A DNA stretch of 25,756 nt from a virus (IMGVR_UViG_3300009000_000037:1-25756); one strand, 5' to 3'. Counted from the stretch's first letter, positions 1-8,681 are shown. The notes: generated by a model not told the origin, from the letters alone. Numbers and translations are program-made.

Positions 1-451
1 CTAATGTAGCAGCAGTTGCAACACCAGTGATATTCCAATTTCTAGCATTTGCCTCGTCATAAACGAGGTCACCAGTTACATTGAGGTTACCACCTACGGT
101 AAAGTCACTATTGACTGTACCAATTCCTGCAACATAGAAATCATCTACAACAGTCCACTTAGAAACTCTTGCTTGAGTATCAAGTACGACAACCTTAGAT
201 GCTTCAGGAGTACCAAAAGAAGCAGGATTTTCTGGGAAGAGGCTGGTGTAGTACTCACCACCAATCGGGATCGGAGATGCAGTAGGACCAGAAGGGTTAC
301 CAATATATAACTTCTTATACGACTTACCAGCACCTACATCGCTGGTATCGTATGTGTAAACAAGTTCACCAAAGGATACACCAGTACCAACAGGAGCAAT
401 GTTTGGCGGCGAAGTGCCAAGCGTTCTTTTGAGGAGGATCGTTGCGGACAT
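1..451 (-). CDS. Tail-fibre-like virion protein, N-terminal part (runs off window)
   Basis: The frame opens with ATG at 451 and stays open to base 1, giving 150 residues and continuing beyond the window. It begins MSATILLKRTLGTSPP. A segment around residues 31-72 contains GELVYTYDTSDVGAGKSYKK, then LYIGNPSG and PIPIGGEYYTSLFPENP; I recognise this as common in fibre or accessory structural proteins of marine T4-like phages. From about residue 113 it reads DFTVGGNLNVTGDLVYDE, the start of the beta-repeat style of phage fibre shafts. A strong ribosome binding site, GGAGG, lies 8 bases before the ATG. The ATG overlaps the TAA of the preceding 70-aa gene (TAATG), so translation is probably coupled. 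The likely role is a distal virion protein involved in receptor contact or fibre attachment. Tail fibre is my best call from repeat style and position; a neck or whisker-like structural protein is the alternative. Confidence 0.75.
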   Translation of the reverse strand, partial: MSATILLKRTLGTSPPNIAPVGTGVSFGELVYTYDTSDVGAGKSYKKLYIGNPSGPTASPIPIGGEYYTSLFPENPASFGTPEASKVVVLDTQARVSKWTVVDDFYVAGIGTVNSDFTVGGNLNVTGDLVYDEANARNWNITGVATAATL

Positions 452-663
452 TAGAAGACACCTCCGTCAATAATAGCAGCGGGGAAATTTTTCGTAGTTA
501 TGAAAGTGTTTGTCGCAGCTTCATAGACCAAAATAACACCGTCCTCCAAGTTTGTCGCGTCTACATCCGCGAGCAAAGTTAATCTACCACCAGATCCCCC
601 TCCAAGGGCACCGCTGGCAATAACTTTGACTTGATTTGATGTGCCGATTCGTAATGCTGGCAT
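451..663 (-). CDS. Small virion-module protein, 70 aa, with a single fibre-type repeat
   Basis: Seventy residues, starting MPALRIGTSNQVKV and ending in DGGVF. The middle, LLADVDATNLEDGVILVYEA, resembles a repeat I associate with tail fibres of marine T4-like phages (L-x-DVD-x-T-x-L-x-DG-x-V-L-V-Y), here as one copy in a stand-alone gene. A flexible GGGSGG lies at residues 22-27. There is no signal peptide or membrane segment. Its start overlaps the stop of the 112-aa gene and its stop overlaps the start of the fibre-like gene, both as TAATG, so it is the middle of a coupled three-gene cassette. AGGAG lies about 10 bases before the ATG. Function is unknown; a small structural or connector protein for the fibre is plausible. 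That it is a real gene is fairly secure from spacing, frame fit and the repeat. Confidence 0.7.
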   Translation of the reverse strand: MPALRIGTSNQVKVIASGALGGGSGGRLTLLADVDATNLEDGVILVYEAATNTFITTKNFPAAIIDGGVF

Positions 664-1001
664 TACCTTGTGACTCCTGCTCTGACTAGGACCATTCCTT
701 CAACGACCTTGTACTTATAGCCACCAGCGTCTTCGAGGTTCACATCATATACATAACGCCCTGGTTTTAAATCAACCGTAGCAGTCGAACCCAGAGAAAT
801 CTGAATCTGACCGTTTTCGGGATCGGTAACGGTAGATGCAAATGAGACGGCAGTGCTACTACCTGCCCACTTTCTCATCTGAGAAGTTGCTGTGTAGTTA
901 GTTAAGTTTAAAAAACTTCCTGTGTCGTTGTCCCCTAAACTGAAACCGTGTTGAAAATCAACCCCAGTGTCAATTTGAAGATTAGCAATGTAAACTGCCA
1001 T
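663..1001 (-). CDS. Small beta-rich structural protein, 112 aa (BppU-N-like)
   Basis: A 112-residue protein beginning MAVYIANLQIDTGVDFQHGF. It carries NLTNYTATSQMRK at residues 32-44 and ends with PGRYVYDVNLEDAGG, then EGMVLVRAGVTR. This pattern (an N-terminal strand, an L-T-x-Y-x-x-x-S-Q-[MI]-R-K strand, a GRYVYDV strand, then EGxxxVRxGVTR) is familiar from short virion proteins of cyanomyoviruses. It loosely resembles the immunoglobulin-like N-terminal domain of phage upper baseplate proteins (BppU). The BppU comparison is from memory of motif order, not a search. It is the first gene after a candidate late promoter at 1030-1037, with a 28-base leader, and its TAA overlaps the ATG of the next gene. 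It is probably an adaptor between baseplate and fibre. Confidence 0.75.
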   Translation of the reverse strand: MAVYIANLQIDTGVDFQHGFSLGDNDTGSFLNLTNYTATSQMRKWAGSSTAVSFASTVTDPENGQIQISLGSTATVDLKPGRYVYDVNLEDAGGYKYKVVEGMVLVRAGVTR

Positions 1002-1024
1002 CTTTTACATCACGGATTATCCTA

Positions 1025-1189
1025 TTAGGTATTTAGTTTCCTTAATTCCTGTAATACCTGCTGCATAGTCAATTTGATTTCTAGAACATCTGCTTTAAGC
1101 AAATCTAGTTCAGTGCGTGGAATATCACTAGTATCTTCTGAGGCAAACCCATGATACCTTAAAAATTCGGAATGAGGATTTCTACTCAT
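1025..1189 (-). CDS. Very small coiled-coil protein, 54 aa
   Basis: A short frame from ATG at 1189 to TAA at 1025. It begins MSRNPHSEFLRYHGFASED. From about residue 27 it becomes a leucine-rich amphipathic helix, ELDLLKADVLEIKLTMQQVL, and ends LQELRKLNT, consistent with a coiled coil. It overlaps the upstream 67-aa gene by an ATGA junction, fills the space before the next promoter, and is the only sensible frame there, so I regard it as a real gene. I see no Shine-Dalgarno sequence of its own, so re-initiation after the upstream stop is likely. The K-x-D-[IV]-x-E-I-K core also occurs in the upstream neighbour. Function is unknown; a small helical virion or assembly factor is possible. Confidence 0.65.
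   Translation of the reverse strand: MSRNPHSEFLRYHGFASEDTSDIPRTELDLLKADVLEIKLTMQQVLQELRKLNT
1030..1037 (-). promoter_or_regulatory. Candidate T4-type late promoter, variant ACTAAATA
   Basis: Read on the minus strand the octamer is ACTAAATA. It keeps the TAAATA core of the T4 late consensus TATAAATA and differs at the first two bases. It lies over the last codons of the 54-aa gene, with its downstream edge 28 bases before the ATG at 1001. The identical octamer occurs at 25085-25092 in an equivalent place. It would drive the 112-aa, 70-aa and fibre-like genes as a late unit. The mismatches make it less certain than the two exact copies. Confidence 0.5.
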
Positions 1190-1389
1190 AGTTTATCAAT
1201 AATTTTACTTAACATATTCTTAATCTCATCGATGTCTTTTTTCATAGACTCGATTTCTTGCTTCTCAGTTTTCTTGGCATCTCTTTGTCTTATGTATGCC
1301 TGATAATTGGAGTCATCGCCGTTGACGATGGCTCCAGTTTCAGAATCTCTCCACAGATAAGAGTGCCCTTCAACGGGAATCAAACTCAT
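1186..1389 (-). CDS. Small coiled-coil protein, 67 aa, downstream of the DUF4815 gene
   Basis: Sixty-seven residues. The N-terminal part reads MSLIPVEGHSYLWRDSETGA followed by IVNGDDSNYQAYI, a compact polar segment I associate with small proteins in marine T4-like structural modules. Residues 36-67 are a charged helix ending MKKDIDEIKNMLSKIIDKL, with hydrophobic residues in heptad-like spacing, so a coiled coil is likely. The ATG overlaps the TGA of the 2431-aa gene (ATGA), and its own TGA overlaps the ATG of the 54-aa gene the same way. No strong Shine-Dalgarno sequence is visible, so translation probably depends on coupling. Function is not known; the context suggests a minor baseplate or fibre-associated protein or assembly factor. 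Confidence 0.75.
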   Translation of the reverse strand: MSLIPVEGHSYLWRDSETGAIVNGDDSNYQAYIRQRDAKKTEKQEIESMKKDIDEIKNMLSKIIDKL

Positions 1390-4300
1390 GCTACCGCAAT
1401 TACTCTCAGGTTCTTGACTACAGGATACTTCGCTTGGTTAGTTCCAGTGAATACGATTTTAATTTGGAAACCGTTGAAACTTGGAAGTTCATCTATAGAG
1501 TATGTATACTCTCTGTATTGGGTCTCATCTGCAGCAACAGGAGCATCAGATCTACCGTCATTTTGCTTGGGATCAATTACCTGATCACCAATACCATCGC
1601 CATCAGTATCAATAAGATTGAGATAACCAGGGAACAGTTCAAAATCAGGAGTTACCTCGCTAGAATCAGTCTTAAGGATGCTATAGAGGCATCTGAAATC
1701 ACACTCAACTGGTCTGCGAGCTTCGAAGATAACCTTCAAAGAAGTAGCAGGATTCTTAACATAGATCGGATTTGAGAGATAATAAGAAGCATGGGGATCA
1801 CCGAATCTGCCATTGACTCTAGGATCTGTTCTGTAGTCAGAGATTGGAGAATTCAATCTATTTTCAAACAGGTTAGATGCTGCAGCTTCGATATTGATGC
1901 AGGGAGAGTTGAACTCATCTCCATTGTTGTCCAGAGCGATAGTGTATCCAAAGGACTTGTTTCTAGGAAGTGAACCTAACTTGTCGGATTCATTTACACG
2001 AGATGCAAGAATTCGAGTTGTATCAAACTGAGTAGTTCTATTGAAATCGATGTTTGTTAGACCACCATCAACATAAGCAGACTCAGAACCATTAGGAGAT
2101 GTACCTGTAACAGTTCTCAATTGAAGGGAAATGAAGTCTCCAGGTCCGAATGTCGTTGCATCAAATATAGGTCTTACAGCGTCATACTGGATGTTTCTAG
2201 AGGCATAAACATTCTTTCCACCACCAGAAGCTTCTTCTCTAAAGGAAACCTGAGGAATATTGTTGATTCCATCATCGCTGCCTCTGCTAGAACCCCTGTC
2301 AATTTGAATGTGATATTCATCAATGTCTCTAAGTAGACCAGAAACATCATGCTCTGTATTGATTCTTCTGAGAGATACTCCAGAGTATTCGTACTTGGAG
2401 ATTACATCATTTTGGAGATGGTTAAGTGCCTTAGTTCCATCAACTCCTCTTACAACACCACCGAGACTCGAAATACCGACGGATGTGTAAGAAATGATCT
2501 CACTGTTGACCAATGCGTATCCAGTGTTTGCTGCACTTACAGTCGCACCTTCAAATGTGGCAAATTGTGATGTAGAGGCAACAGAAACTGTTGTGTCATT
2601 AGATGCCAGAGCAACCGACAGTTCGGTAGGAACTGCATCAGATTCAACACCTTCAATAATAACTTTATTAGAGAGACTGTGCATACCATGATTTCTACAG
2701 TCTACTCTGAAATATTCTCCAGTGTAAACAGATCCAGTGGCATCATATGTGATGATGTCAAGTCCAGTGTCAACCGTAGATCCACTATCATGATAGTAGA
2801 GGAGATCATTGGTTGTTGTATTGAACAACTCTGCTTGTACATCTGTTAGATACAGAGTGTCGATACCGCCCAAAGAGTTGATACCGATTCGGACTCCAGA
2901 TCCAGCATTACCGATGTCTGCAGTAACAATACCAATAACATCACCTACTTTGTATCCTCTACCAGAAGATGCAATCGATACACCAGTAATTGCAGAAATT
3001 CCAGATCCAACAGTAGCGTTGAGAGTGAGACCTTCTCCGTTACCGACAATATTGTATGTACTTACTGGATTGATAGGAGTTCCATAGTTCCGTCCCCCAG
3101 TCAGAATGCCAGGAGTTCCGAGAACGGGACCACCTTTGTCATCGATGTATCCATAGCGATATGTTTCCGTGCTTTCTGCAATTTTTCTACCCTGTGTAAA
3201 TACGGTTCCAATCAAACCAGCATTAGATGTAGTTGTGATACCAATCTTTGCTTTCTTGGGAAGAGATGTGATGGGATCGAAGTTCAGAGGAGGAAGAAGT
3301 CCGTTATTGGGTTCAATGGGAGGATTGTAGAATGTAAGGAGACCACTATCGGCAGTAAACTTGGCTCTATAGAGTGTGAATGTAAGGTCTTCAAACTGAG
3401 ATGGTGTCCAAATTTCTCCGTTCTGTGACTTGAACAGGGAACCCATAGCAAACTGCTGAGAGTAGATCTTACCCTGAGCAGAGGGAAGCAACTGAGCGTT
3501 GAGTGCTTTTTGACCCATCTCACCACAGAATACCTCATACTCGTCACTATCAGAAACAAGTACGATAGCGTATGTAGTCTCGGGATCCAGATAGAATGGA
3601 GTTCTAAATCTTACTCTCGTAGGAATAGATCCATTTTCAGATGTAGTAATATCAGAAGGTCTCAGGACTGCAATAGCATTTCTATCAATCACCTGCAGTG
3701 TAGGTGTACCGAGTTCTACTGTTCTGACTTGGACTGTTACTGGAGTGGTTCCGCTATTCTTCTTGGAAAAGAAGACATCAAGAGAAGTAATCCACGCACC
3801 CTCTGGTCCTGTTACAATTGTTTGAGCAAGAGGGTCTCTTCTCCTTACCCGAACAGGTCTAGCTCTCGCGGGTGCCACTACTGTTCTATTAACAACCGTT
3901 GTGCGGTTAATGATAACTGGCGGCGGCGGAGGAGGCGGGGGAGGAATAGTACCTCTAATGTCAATTGTAGAGAGGTTAGTAATCGTAGTAGTCCGAAGAG
4001 TCGTAATTCTAATATCAGTTTGTACGACTCTTGTTGTTCCAGTTGCAAGGTATCTACCAATCGCAGTAGAAATAAGAGTGCTTCCTGGTGCTGGATCTTG
4101 GTTTGTTTGACTAGATGTTAACTTAAAGTCTCTGCTTCCCGATCTGATTCTGACCTGAGGTGTGGGAGTTTGATTAGGATCTCTGATGAAGACAGATCCA
4201 ATCAAATCACCAAAGTCATCAGAAATCAATCTGATTTGACTAACAGTTGCTTGAGCACCGCTCGTCAATCCTCTCAGAACCATTCCAGGAAGAACAAGAC

Positions 4301-7300
4301 CAAAGAAAGCTCCTTGTGCCTGAGCAGCGAGTCCTACTGTGTCAATGTTGAGAACTGTAGATGCCTGAGAATATCCGTTAGGAAGCGTAGATGTTGGGTT
4401 ATAGGGATCAATGCTATATGTTTCAGTGGGATTATTGAAAGGTCCAGATTTGTGATTAGGAGTACAAAGTCTAAACTCAAAATTGTTGCCAGCAACACGA
4501 CCTCTAATAGTTTCTCCAACTTGGAAAGATCCAGAAACATTGTTAACTTCAAGAAGTTTGGGGATAATATCAAGTCCGCTTTGGTTATCAAAGAAAGCAT
4601 AGAAACTGGTATTGGGCTTCAGACCAATTCCTCTAAATTCAATGTTTCTAGAACGGCAGAATGGATCAAATGTTTCCTCTGCAATAAAGGTGTTTTCAGA
4701 TCTAATGTCATTCCTTTGGACAGATCTACCAATTTGTCTGGTTCTTGTAGTAGCAGATCCGCCCAGAGTTCCTCCTCTAGTTAATCTGAAGTTTGCTGTA
4801 ACTTGGTTATTAAAGATTGTAATACCAATAGTATTACGAATAACATTTTGAGTTCTTCTAGTATTAATCCAGTTATCAACCGTCGGATTAAGTCTAAGTT
4901 CACCAGTATATGCAACAACATGGAACGGGTTGATGTTGTTTACTTTGGTTGCAAACTCTTGCTTGATATACTCAACTTCCTCATATTTAAGGCTGAGGAG
5001 ATCTCCAGTTTTTTGTGTATTGGGATCAAGCAGATTAAAGTTTGAATCGTAATCAACCTGAGAAACAGGGAGGTTTGTTGCAGGTGCTACTTGTAGATCA
5101 ATAGAAGCAAATTCTCTCAGAGGTCTAAGTTCGCCAAGATCCGTATCGATCTCACAAGGAGAACTAGGATCCATAAAGTCATTGGTCTTAAAGTTATCTA
5201 CAAAGAATCCAGACTTGAATCTAGAAAGACCTTGAGAATCTCTGATCTGTAAAGACTCTGCGCTCTTTTCAAGCAGAGACAAACTAGTAGCAAGTTCAAG
5301 ATTTTCAACTCTATCAGCAAGATCACCAATATCTCGCATGGTGTATCTGCGATTGTCTTTTAAGTAGACTCTAGCTTCCTCTACATCTTTCAGATATGCT
5401 GGAAGAAGAATAGTGGCGATCTCCATTCCTTTACTAGTGCTAGCAGGAGGAATAGGTTGTCTTGCTGCTTTACCCAGTTCAACTTTAAATGATCCATCTG
5501 GGAGAAGAATCAACTTGTCAATTCTAGGAAGATAGAAATCATAATCAAATGTCATTGACTCGTTAGGAGTCAAAATTCTATCTGGCTCACCGTCAAAGTC
5601 TCTAGATGTATAGTAGAACGGAGACTTTGTTGCAGAAGCAGGATTGAATGTAGTTACTCTAGGTCTGAAATCTAATACATCATGAGCAGGAACCTCAGAA
5701 GGTCCGATATTTGGAATATCCTTGGAATATCTTTGCTCATCATAACTGTTGACAGTAAATACATCACCAGTGTCTCCACTGGGAACATCGTATCTATTGT
5801 AAACAACTAACAATTGTCTATGAGGAACATATCCTCCTCTGTTCCTTACGATTCTCGAATAATCATAGTATTGATTTTTCTGACCCTTGTTTAAGAGATA
5901 ACTTGTAGTGATGTCTCTATATTTTCCAGGAGTATATGCCTGAAGAACAGCGACGACTTTTGACTCTTCAAATTCAAGAGGTTCTAAGACAGAGAATCTA
6001 TCATCTGTCAGATATACAATTTCAATTTGACTATTAAGAGCATCAATAGATACAACCCTAGCAATTCCTTTGCTAGTCGTACCAAAAATATTTTCACCAA
6101 CGATAGCACTCGCAAAGACATTATCCGTAGAAGAGAATGTCAGTTTATCGAGAATTGGGGCAGATGTATCTAGAGACTCATAGATTGCTACTAAATCAAT
6201 TACATCTGGATAGTTAAGACAGATTTCTCTGTCCTGAACTCTAATACCATAGAGTTCACTATGAGTCAGACCATCGTTAACGCTTGTGTTGGGGTCAGAT
6301 CCAGATCTTCTGTTTGTAGATCTTGTGATAGAAACTTTTTGAGATCTCTTGTACTCTTTTACTTTATTCTTGATGTTTGCCTTAGAGACAGTTACATTAA
6401 CTTTGATGTTAGATTGACTTGGAGTCAGTCCAGAAATAGTAAGAGATGTTGGAGTTACAAGAACTTGAGATTCATCAATATCAGCGATTGCGCCACTAGA
6501 ATACTGTACTTGATATCTCTCTTGATCAAATGCAACAAAAGATGCGTCGTCAAGATTCACGGAAGAGATGGGAACAACCAACACACCACCAGCAGTTGTG
6601 GTCTCGTTAGTAACTTGAGCAGAAAGGAGCAAAGTAGAATTGCTAAAATCTACATTTGCAATGTTGAGATCGGGAAGTGTAGTAATTAAAGATGCGTTTT
6701 CAACATTACTGTCTTGAGCACCGATCTTTACAGCACCCTCAAATGCTTTTACTCCACCATCAAACAGACCAGATACGGTTGTCATTGCACCAACCTGCAT
6801 CGATTGAAGGTCAGCAGCAACAGAAATAACAACATTTTGAGTGGGAACACTCAGAGCAGAACCACTAGTATCTGTAGCAGATTCATATCTGATAACATCT
6901 CCAGGTTTGAATGGCTCAAAACTATCAAATCTAGGAGAAGTCACTGTTCCTGCAGCAGTGATTCTCATCAGACCGTTTCCAAACCTAGGAGGAACTCGAT
7001 CCGTCAGTTTTTTGTTTGCGGAGAAAGTGTTGGACTGTTGGAAACTGTAAACATCGTTGATCCCATAAGTCTCGATATTCTCAATAGCTCTGGGGAGTTC
7101 TTGTACTCCATTGATTAGAACTTGTTCCCCCAATCTGAAGTTTCCAGATGTTTGTGTGATGTTAACAGTACTAGTTCCAGATCCAGCTGCAACTGCATAT
7201 CCACTAGCACCACTTTCTTTACCAACAATGTATGCAGATTCAATCAGTTCAGTAGCACTAACATTATCATTAAGTGTTAATGTGGTGTATGTTTGTACAT

Positions 7301-8681
7301 CATACAAGTACATATTGAATTCTGTAGATGCATCTTCATATTCAGCATCTCTCAGTCCAATAGTATATACTTTAGCATCTCCAATCTTTACACTGGATCC
7401 AGCAGCAACATTTGTTGCTCCAGAATAAGGACCACTATAAAGATCAATTCTATTTGTAAAGGTAGTAAGACCTACAACATTATTAACAACAAATTTGTTT
7501 CCCATTTCAAATGGGAATGCTTTATCCTTAACTTCTTGAGTTTCTCTAGGTTTGAATATATCAATCGTTGTCGGACCATCTGTGGAGATATCATATCCAT
7601 AGACATATGCTTTACCAGCACTGATCTTCAATACAGCAAGATCATCAGACGGAGTGTTTCCATCATATGTGGTTTGATCGGAATAATACGCGCCATTATT
7701 CCCTTGTCTGTCATTTAAAGACTCTTCAACATTAACAATAAATTTCTCAACAGAATAGTTACCAGACTCATCAAATGTTCTAGATGCAATATAATCTCTG
7801 ATTCTAGAATATTCTGTGTCTTTCTTAATAGAAAGAATTGTTCCGTTGTCAATTCTAAGAACTTCTACGAAGTCAGTATCTTCAAAATCAGTAACTGCTT
7901 TCTTAGCAAGAACTAGTTTGATTTGAAGTCTATCTGCTCCAGGAGCAGCAAAGTTAGAAAATCCTTTTGCGTTATCGTAAAGTGTGTTATCTGCTTTAGC
8001 ACTAATTGCACTTTCTACAATTTTCAGACCAACACGATAAGAAGGCTGTGAATTATATTGGTCTAAGATAATTGTTTGCTTCTGTACCCTAACAAAATTA
8101 CCTCTAACAAAATATACACCATCATCAACAGATGCAGCAGATCCAATGCTGCATGCATTCAGTTCAATTGTAGATGCAAATGTTCCACCAACATTGATGC
8201 TTGTTCCACCAAAAGAAAACGCCTGTTCAGCAACTAAAACTTCATTGTCACTGAAAAAATCAAAATCGCCAGTATTAGCAGACTTGATATATTTTACGAA
8301 AAAAGTATCATTGTCGTTATCAGACTCAGTAGCACTGATATAGTTAATTACTTTTGCAGTAACTCCAGATGTCTGACCTTTGATTATTTTACCAACGACT
8401 TGAGAGGCATAAACTCCAATGTCAACGCCTAAGTGAGTTGGATTGACTTGAACAGCATAATACTGCCCATCAAATGTGCATGATCCAGGGATAACAATGG
8501 ATCCTTCCTTGAAGATATGACTACCGAATGTCTCTACCTGATTCTGCAGGATAGATTGTAAGGTAGAAAGTTCCCTAGCCTGTACGGGAAATCCTGGTTT
8601 GAACAGGACTCTATGATACCCCTTCTCGGCATCAAAGTCGTCATAATATGGGCTGACATTGAGGTTAGTCTGTTGTGGCAT
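1386..8681 (-). CDS. Giant DUF4815-type virion protein, 2431 aa
   Basis: The start contains SPYYDDFD at residues 10-17 and LFKPGFPVQARELSTLQSIL from residue 26, which I recognise as the DUF4815 domain of T4-like marine phages. The middle is a long beta-rich region. Residues 1580-1588 are nine consecutive prolines, followed by a basic stretch (PARARPVRVRRRDPLAQT) that leads into another beta domain (WITSLDVFF, then VTVQVRTVELGTPTLQVID). A GRGY motif and an EIISY...RGVDGT...NHLQ segment near residues 2020-2103 resemble modules in the neighbouring gp7-like protein. Residues 2358-2366, DTDGDGIGD, look like a calcium-binding loop. The gene starts 4 bases after gp8 ends and ends in an ATGA overlap with the 67-aa gene. 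It occupies the place of T4 gp9/gp10, so a peripheral baseplate or fibre-connector role is likely but inferred. There is no signal peptide or membrane segment. Confidence 0.85.
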   Translation of the reverse strand: MPQQTNLNVSPYYDDFDAEKGYHRVLFKPGFPVQARELSTLQSILQNQVETFGSHIFKEGSIVIPGSCTFDGQYYAVQVNPTHLGVDIGVYASQVVGKIIKGQTSGVTAKVINYISATESDNDNDTFFVKYIKSANTGDFDFFSDNEVLVAEQAFSFGGTSINVGGTFASTIELNACSIGSAASVDDGVYFVRGNFVRVQKQTIILDQYNSQPSYRVGLKIVESAISAKADNTLYDNAKGFSNFAAPGADRLQIKLVLAKKAVTDFEDTDFVEVLRIDNGTILSIKKDTEYSRIRDYIASRTFDESGNYSVEKFIVNVEESLNDRQGNNGAYYSDQTTYDGNTPSDDLAVLKISAGKAYVYGYDISTDGPTTIDIFKPRETQEVKDKAFPFEMGNKFVVNNVVGLTTFTNRIDLYSGPYSGATNVAAGSSVKIGDAKVYTIGLRDAEYEDASTEFNMYLYDVQTYTTLTLNDNVSATELIESAYIVGKESGASGYAVAAGSGTSTVNITQTSGNFRLGEQVLINGVQELPRAIENIETYGINDVYSFQQSNTFSANKKLTDRVPPRFGNGLMRITAAGTVTSPRFDSFEPFKPGDVIRYESATDTSGSALSVPTQNVVISVAADLQSMQVGAMTTVSGLFDGGVKAFEGAVKIGAQDSNVENASLITTLPDLNIANVDFSNSTLLLSAQVTNETTTAGGVLVVPISSVNLDDASFVAFDQERYQVQYSSGAIADIDESQVLVTPTSLTISGLTPSQSNIKVNVTVSKANIKNKVKEYKRSQKVSITRSTNRRSGSDPNTSVNDGLTHSELYGIRVQDREICLNYPDVIDLVAIYESLDTSAPILDKLTFSSTDNVFASAIVGENIFGTTSKGIARVVSIDALNSQIEIVYLTDDRFSVLEPLEFEESKVVAVLQAYTPGKYRDITTSYLLNKGQKNQYYDYSRIVRNRGGYVPHRQLLVVYNRYDVPSGDTGDVFTVNSYDEQRYSKDIPNIGPSEVPAHDVLDFRPRVTTFNPASATKSPFYYTSRDFDGEPDRILTPNESMTFDYDFYLPRIDKLILLPDGSFKVELGKAARQPIPPASTSKGMEIATILLPAYLKDVEEARVYLKDNRRYTMRDIGDLADRVENLELATSLSLLEKSAESLQIRDSQGLSRFKSGFFVDNFKTNDFMDPSSPCEIDTDLGELRPLREFASIDLQVAPATNLPVSQVDYDSNFNLLDPNTQKTGDLLSLKYEEVEYIKQEFATKVNNINPFHVVAYTGELRLNPTVDNWINTRRTQNVIRNTIGITIFNNQVTANFRLTRGGTLGGSATTRTRQIGRSVQRNDIRSENTFIAEETFDPFCRSRNIEFRGIGLKPNTSFYAFFDNQSGLDIIPKLLEVNNVSGSFQVGETIRGRVAGNNFEFRLCTPNHKSGPFNNPTETYSIDPYNPTSTLPNGYSQASTVLNIDTVGLAAQAQGAFFGLVLPGMVLRGLTSGAQATVSQIRLISDDFGDLIGSVFIRDPNQTPTPQVRIRSGSRDFKLTSSQTNQDPAPGSTLISTAIGRYLATGTTRVVQTDIRITTLRTTTITNLSTIDIRGTIPPPPPPPPPVIINRTTVVNRTVVAPARARPVRVRRRDPLAQTIVTGPEGAWITSLDVFFSKKNSGTTPVTVQVRTVELGTPTLQVIDRNAIAVLRPSDITTSENGSIPTRVRFRTPFYLDPETTYAIVLVSDSDEYEVFCGEMGQKALNAQLLPSAQGKIYSQQFAMGSLFKSQNGEIWTPSQFEDLTFTLYRAKFTADSGLLTFYNPPIEPNNGLLPPLNFDPITSLPKKAKIGITTTSNAGLIGTVFTQGRKIAESTETYRYGYIDDKGGPVLGTPGILTGGRNYGTPINPVSTYNIVGNGEGLTLNATVGSGISAITGVSIASSGRGYKVGDVIGIVTADIGNAGSGVRIGINSLGGIDTLYLTDVQAELFNTTTNDLLYYHDSGSTVDTGLDIITYDATGSVYTGEYFRVDCRNHGMHSLSNKVIIEGVESDAVPTELSVALASNDTTVSVASTSQFATFEGATVSAANTGYALVNSEIISYTSVGISSLGGVVRGVDGTKALNHLQNDVISKYEYSGVSLRRINTEHDVSGLLRDIDEYHIQIDRGSSRGSDDGINNIPQVSFREEASGGGKNVYASRNIQYDAVRPIFDATTFGPGDFISLQLRTVTGTSPNGSESAYVDGGLTNIDFNRTTQFDTTRILASRVNESDKLGSLPRNKSFGYTIALDNNGDEFNSPCINIEAAASNLFENRLNSPISDYRTDPRVNGRFGDPHASYYLSNPIYVKNPATSLKVIFEARRPVECDFRCLYSILKTDSSEVTPDFELFPGYLNLIDTDGDGIGDQVIDPKQNDGRSDAPVAADETQYREYTYSIDELPSFNGFQIKIVFTGTNQAKYPVVKNLRVIAVA
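3918..3944 (-). repeat. Nine-proline tract inside the 2431-aa protein
   Basis: Nine successive proline codons (residues 1580-1588) using a mixture of CCT, CCC, CCG and CCA. Mixed codon use makes a simple triplet slippage expansion less likely and suggests the proline run is kept at the protein level. It lies between the N-terminal part of the protein and a basic linker before the C-terminal beta domains, and probably forms a stiff polyproline II spacer. Confidence 0.9.

Noticed and set aside
145-333. 62-aa leucine-rich frame on the minus strand that looks like a membrane protein
   Set aside because: It is another frame of the fibre-like gene, whose frame is open through the whole region and shows a familiar fibre sequence.
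3918-3944. G-rich plus-strand tract as a G-quadruplex or regulatory site
   Set aside because: Most of the G runs are only two bases long, and the tract is explained by nine proline codons in an open frame.
3510-4121. 203-aa open frame on the plus strand
   Set aside because: It lies opposite the 2431-aa gene, and its translation is rich in Ser, Arg, Cys and Asn with no domain or start context; it is an antisense shadow.
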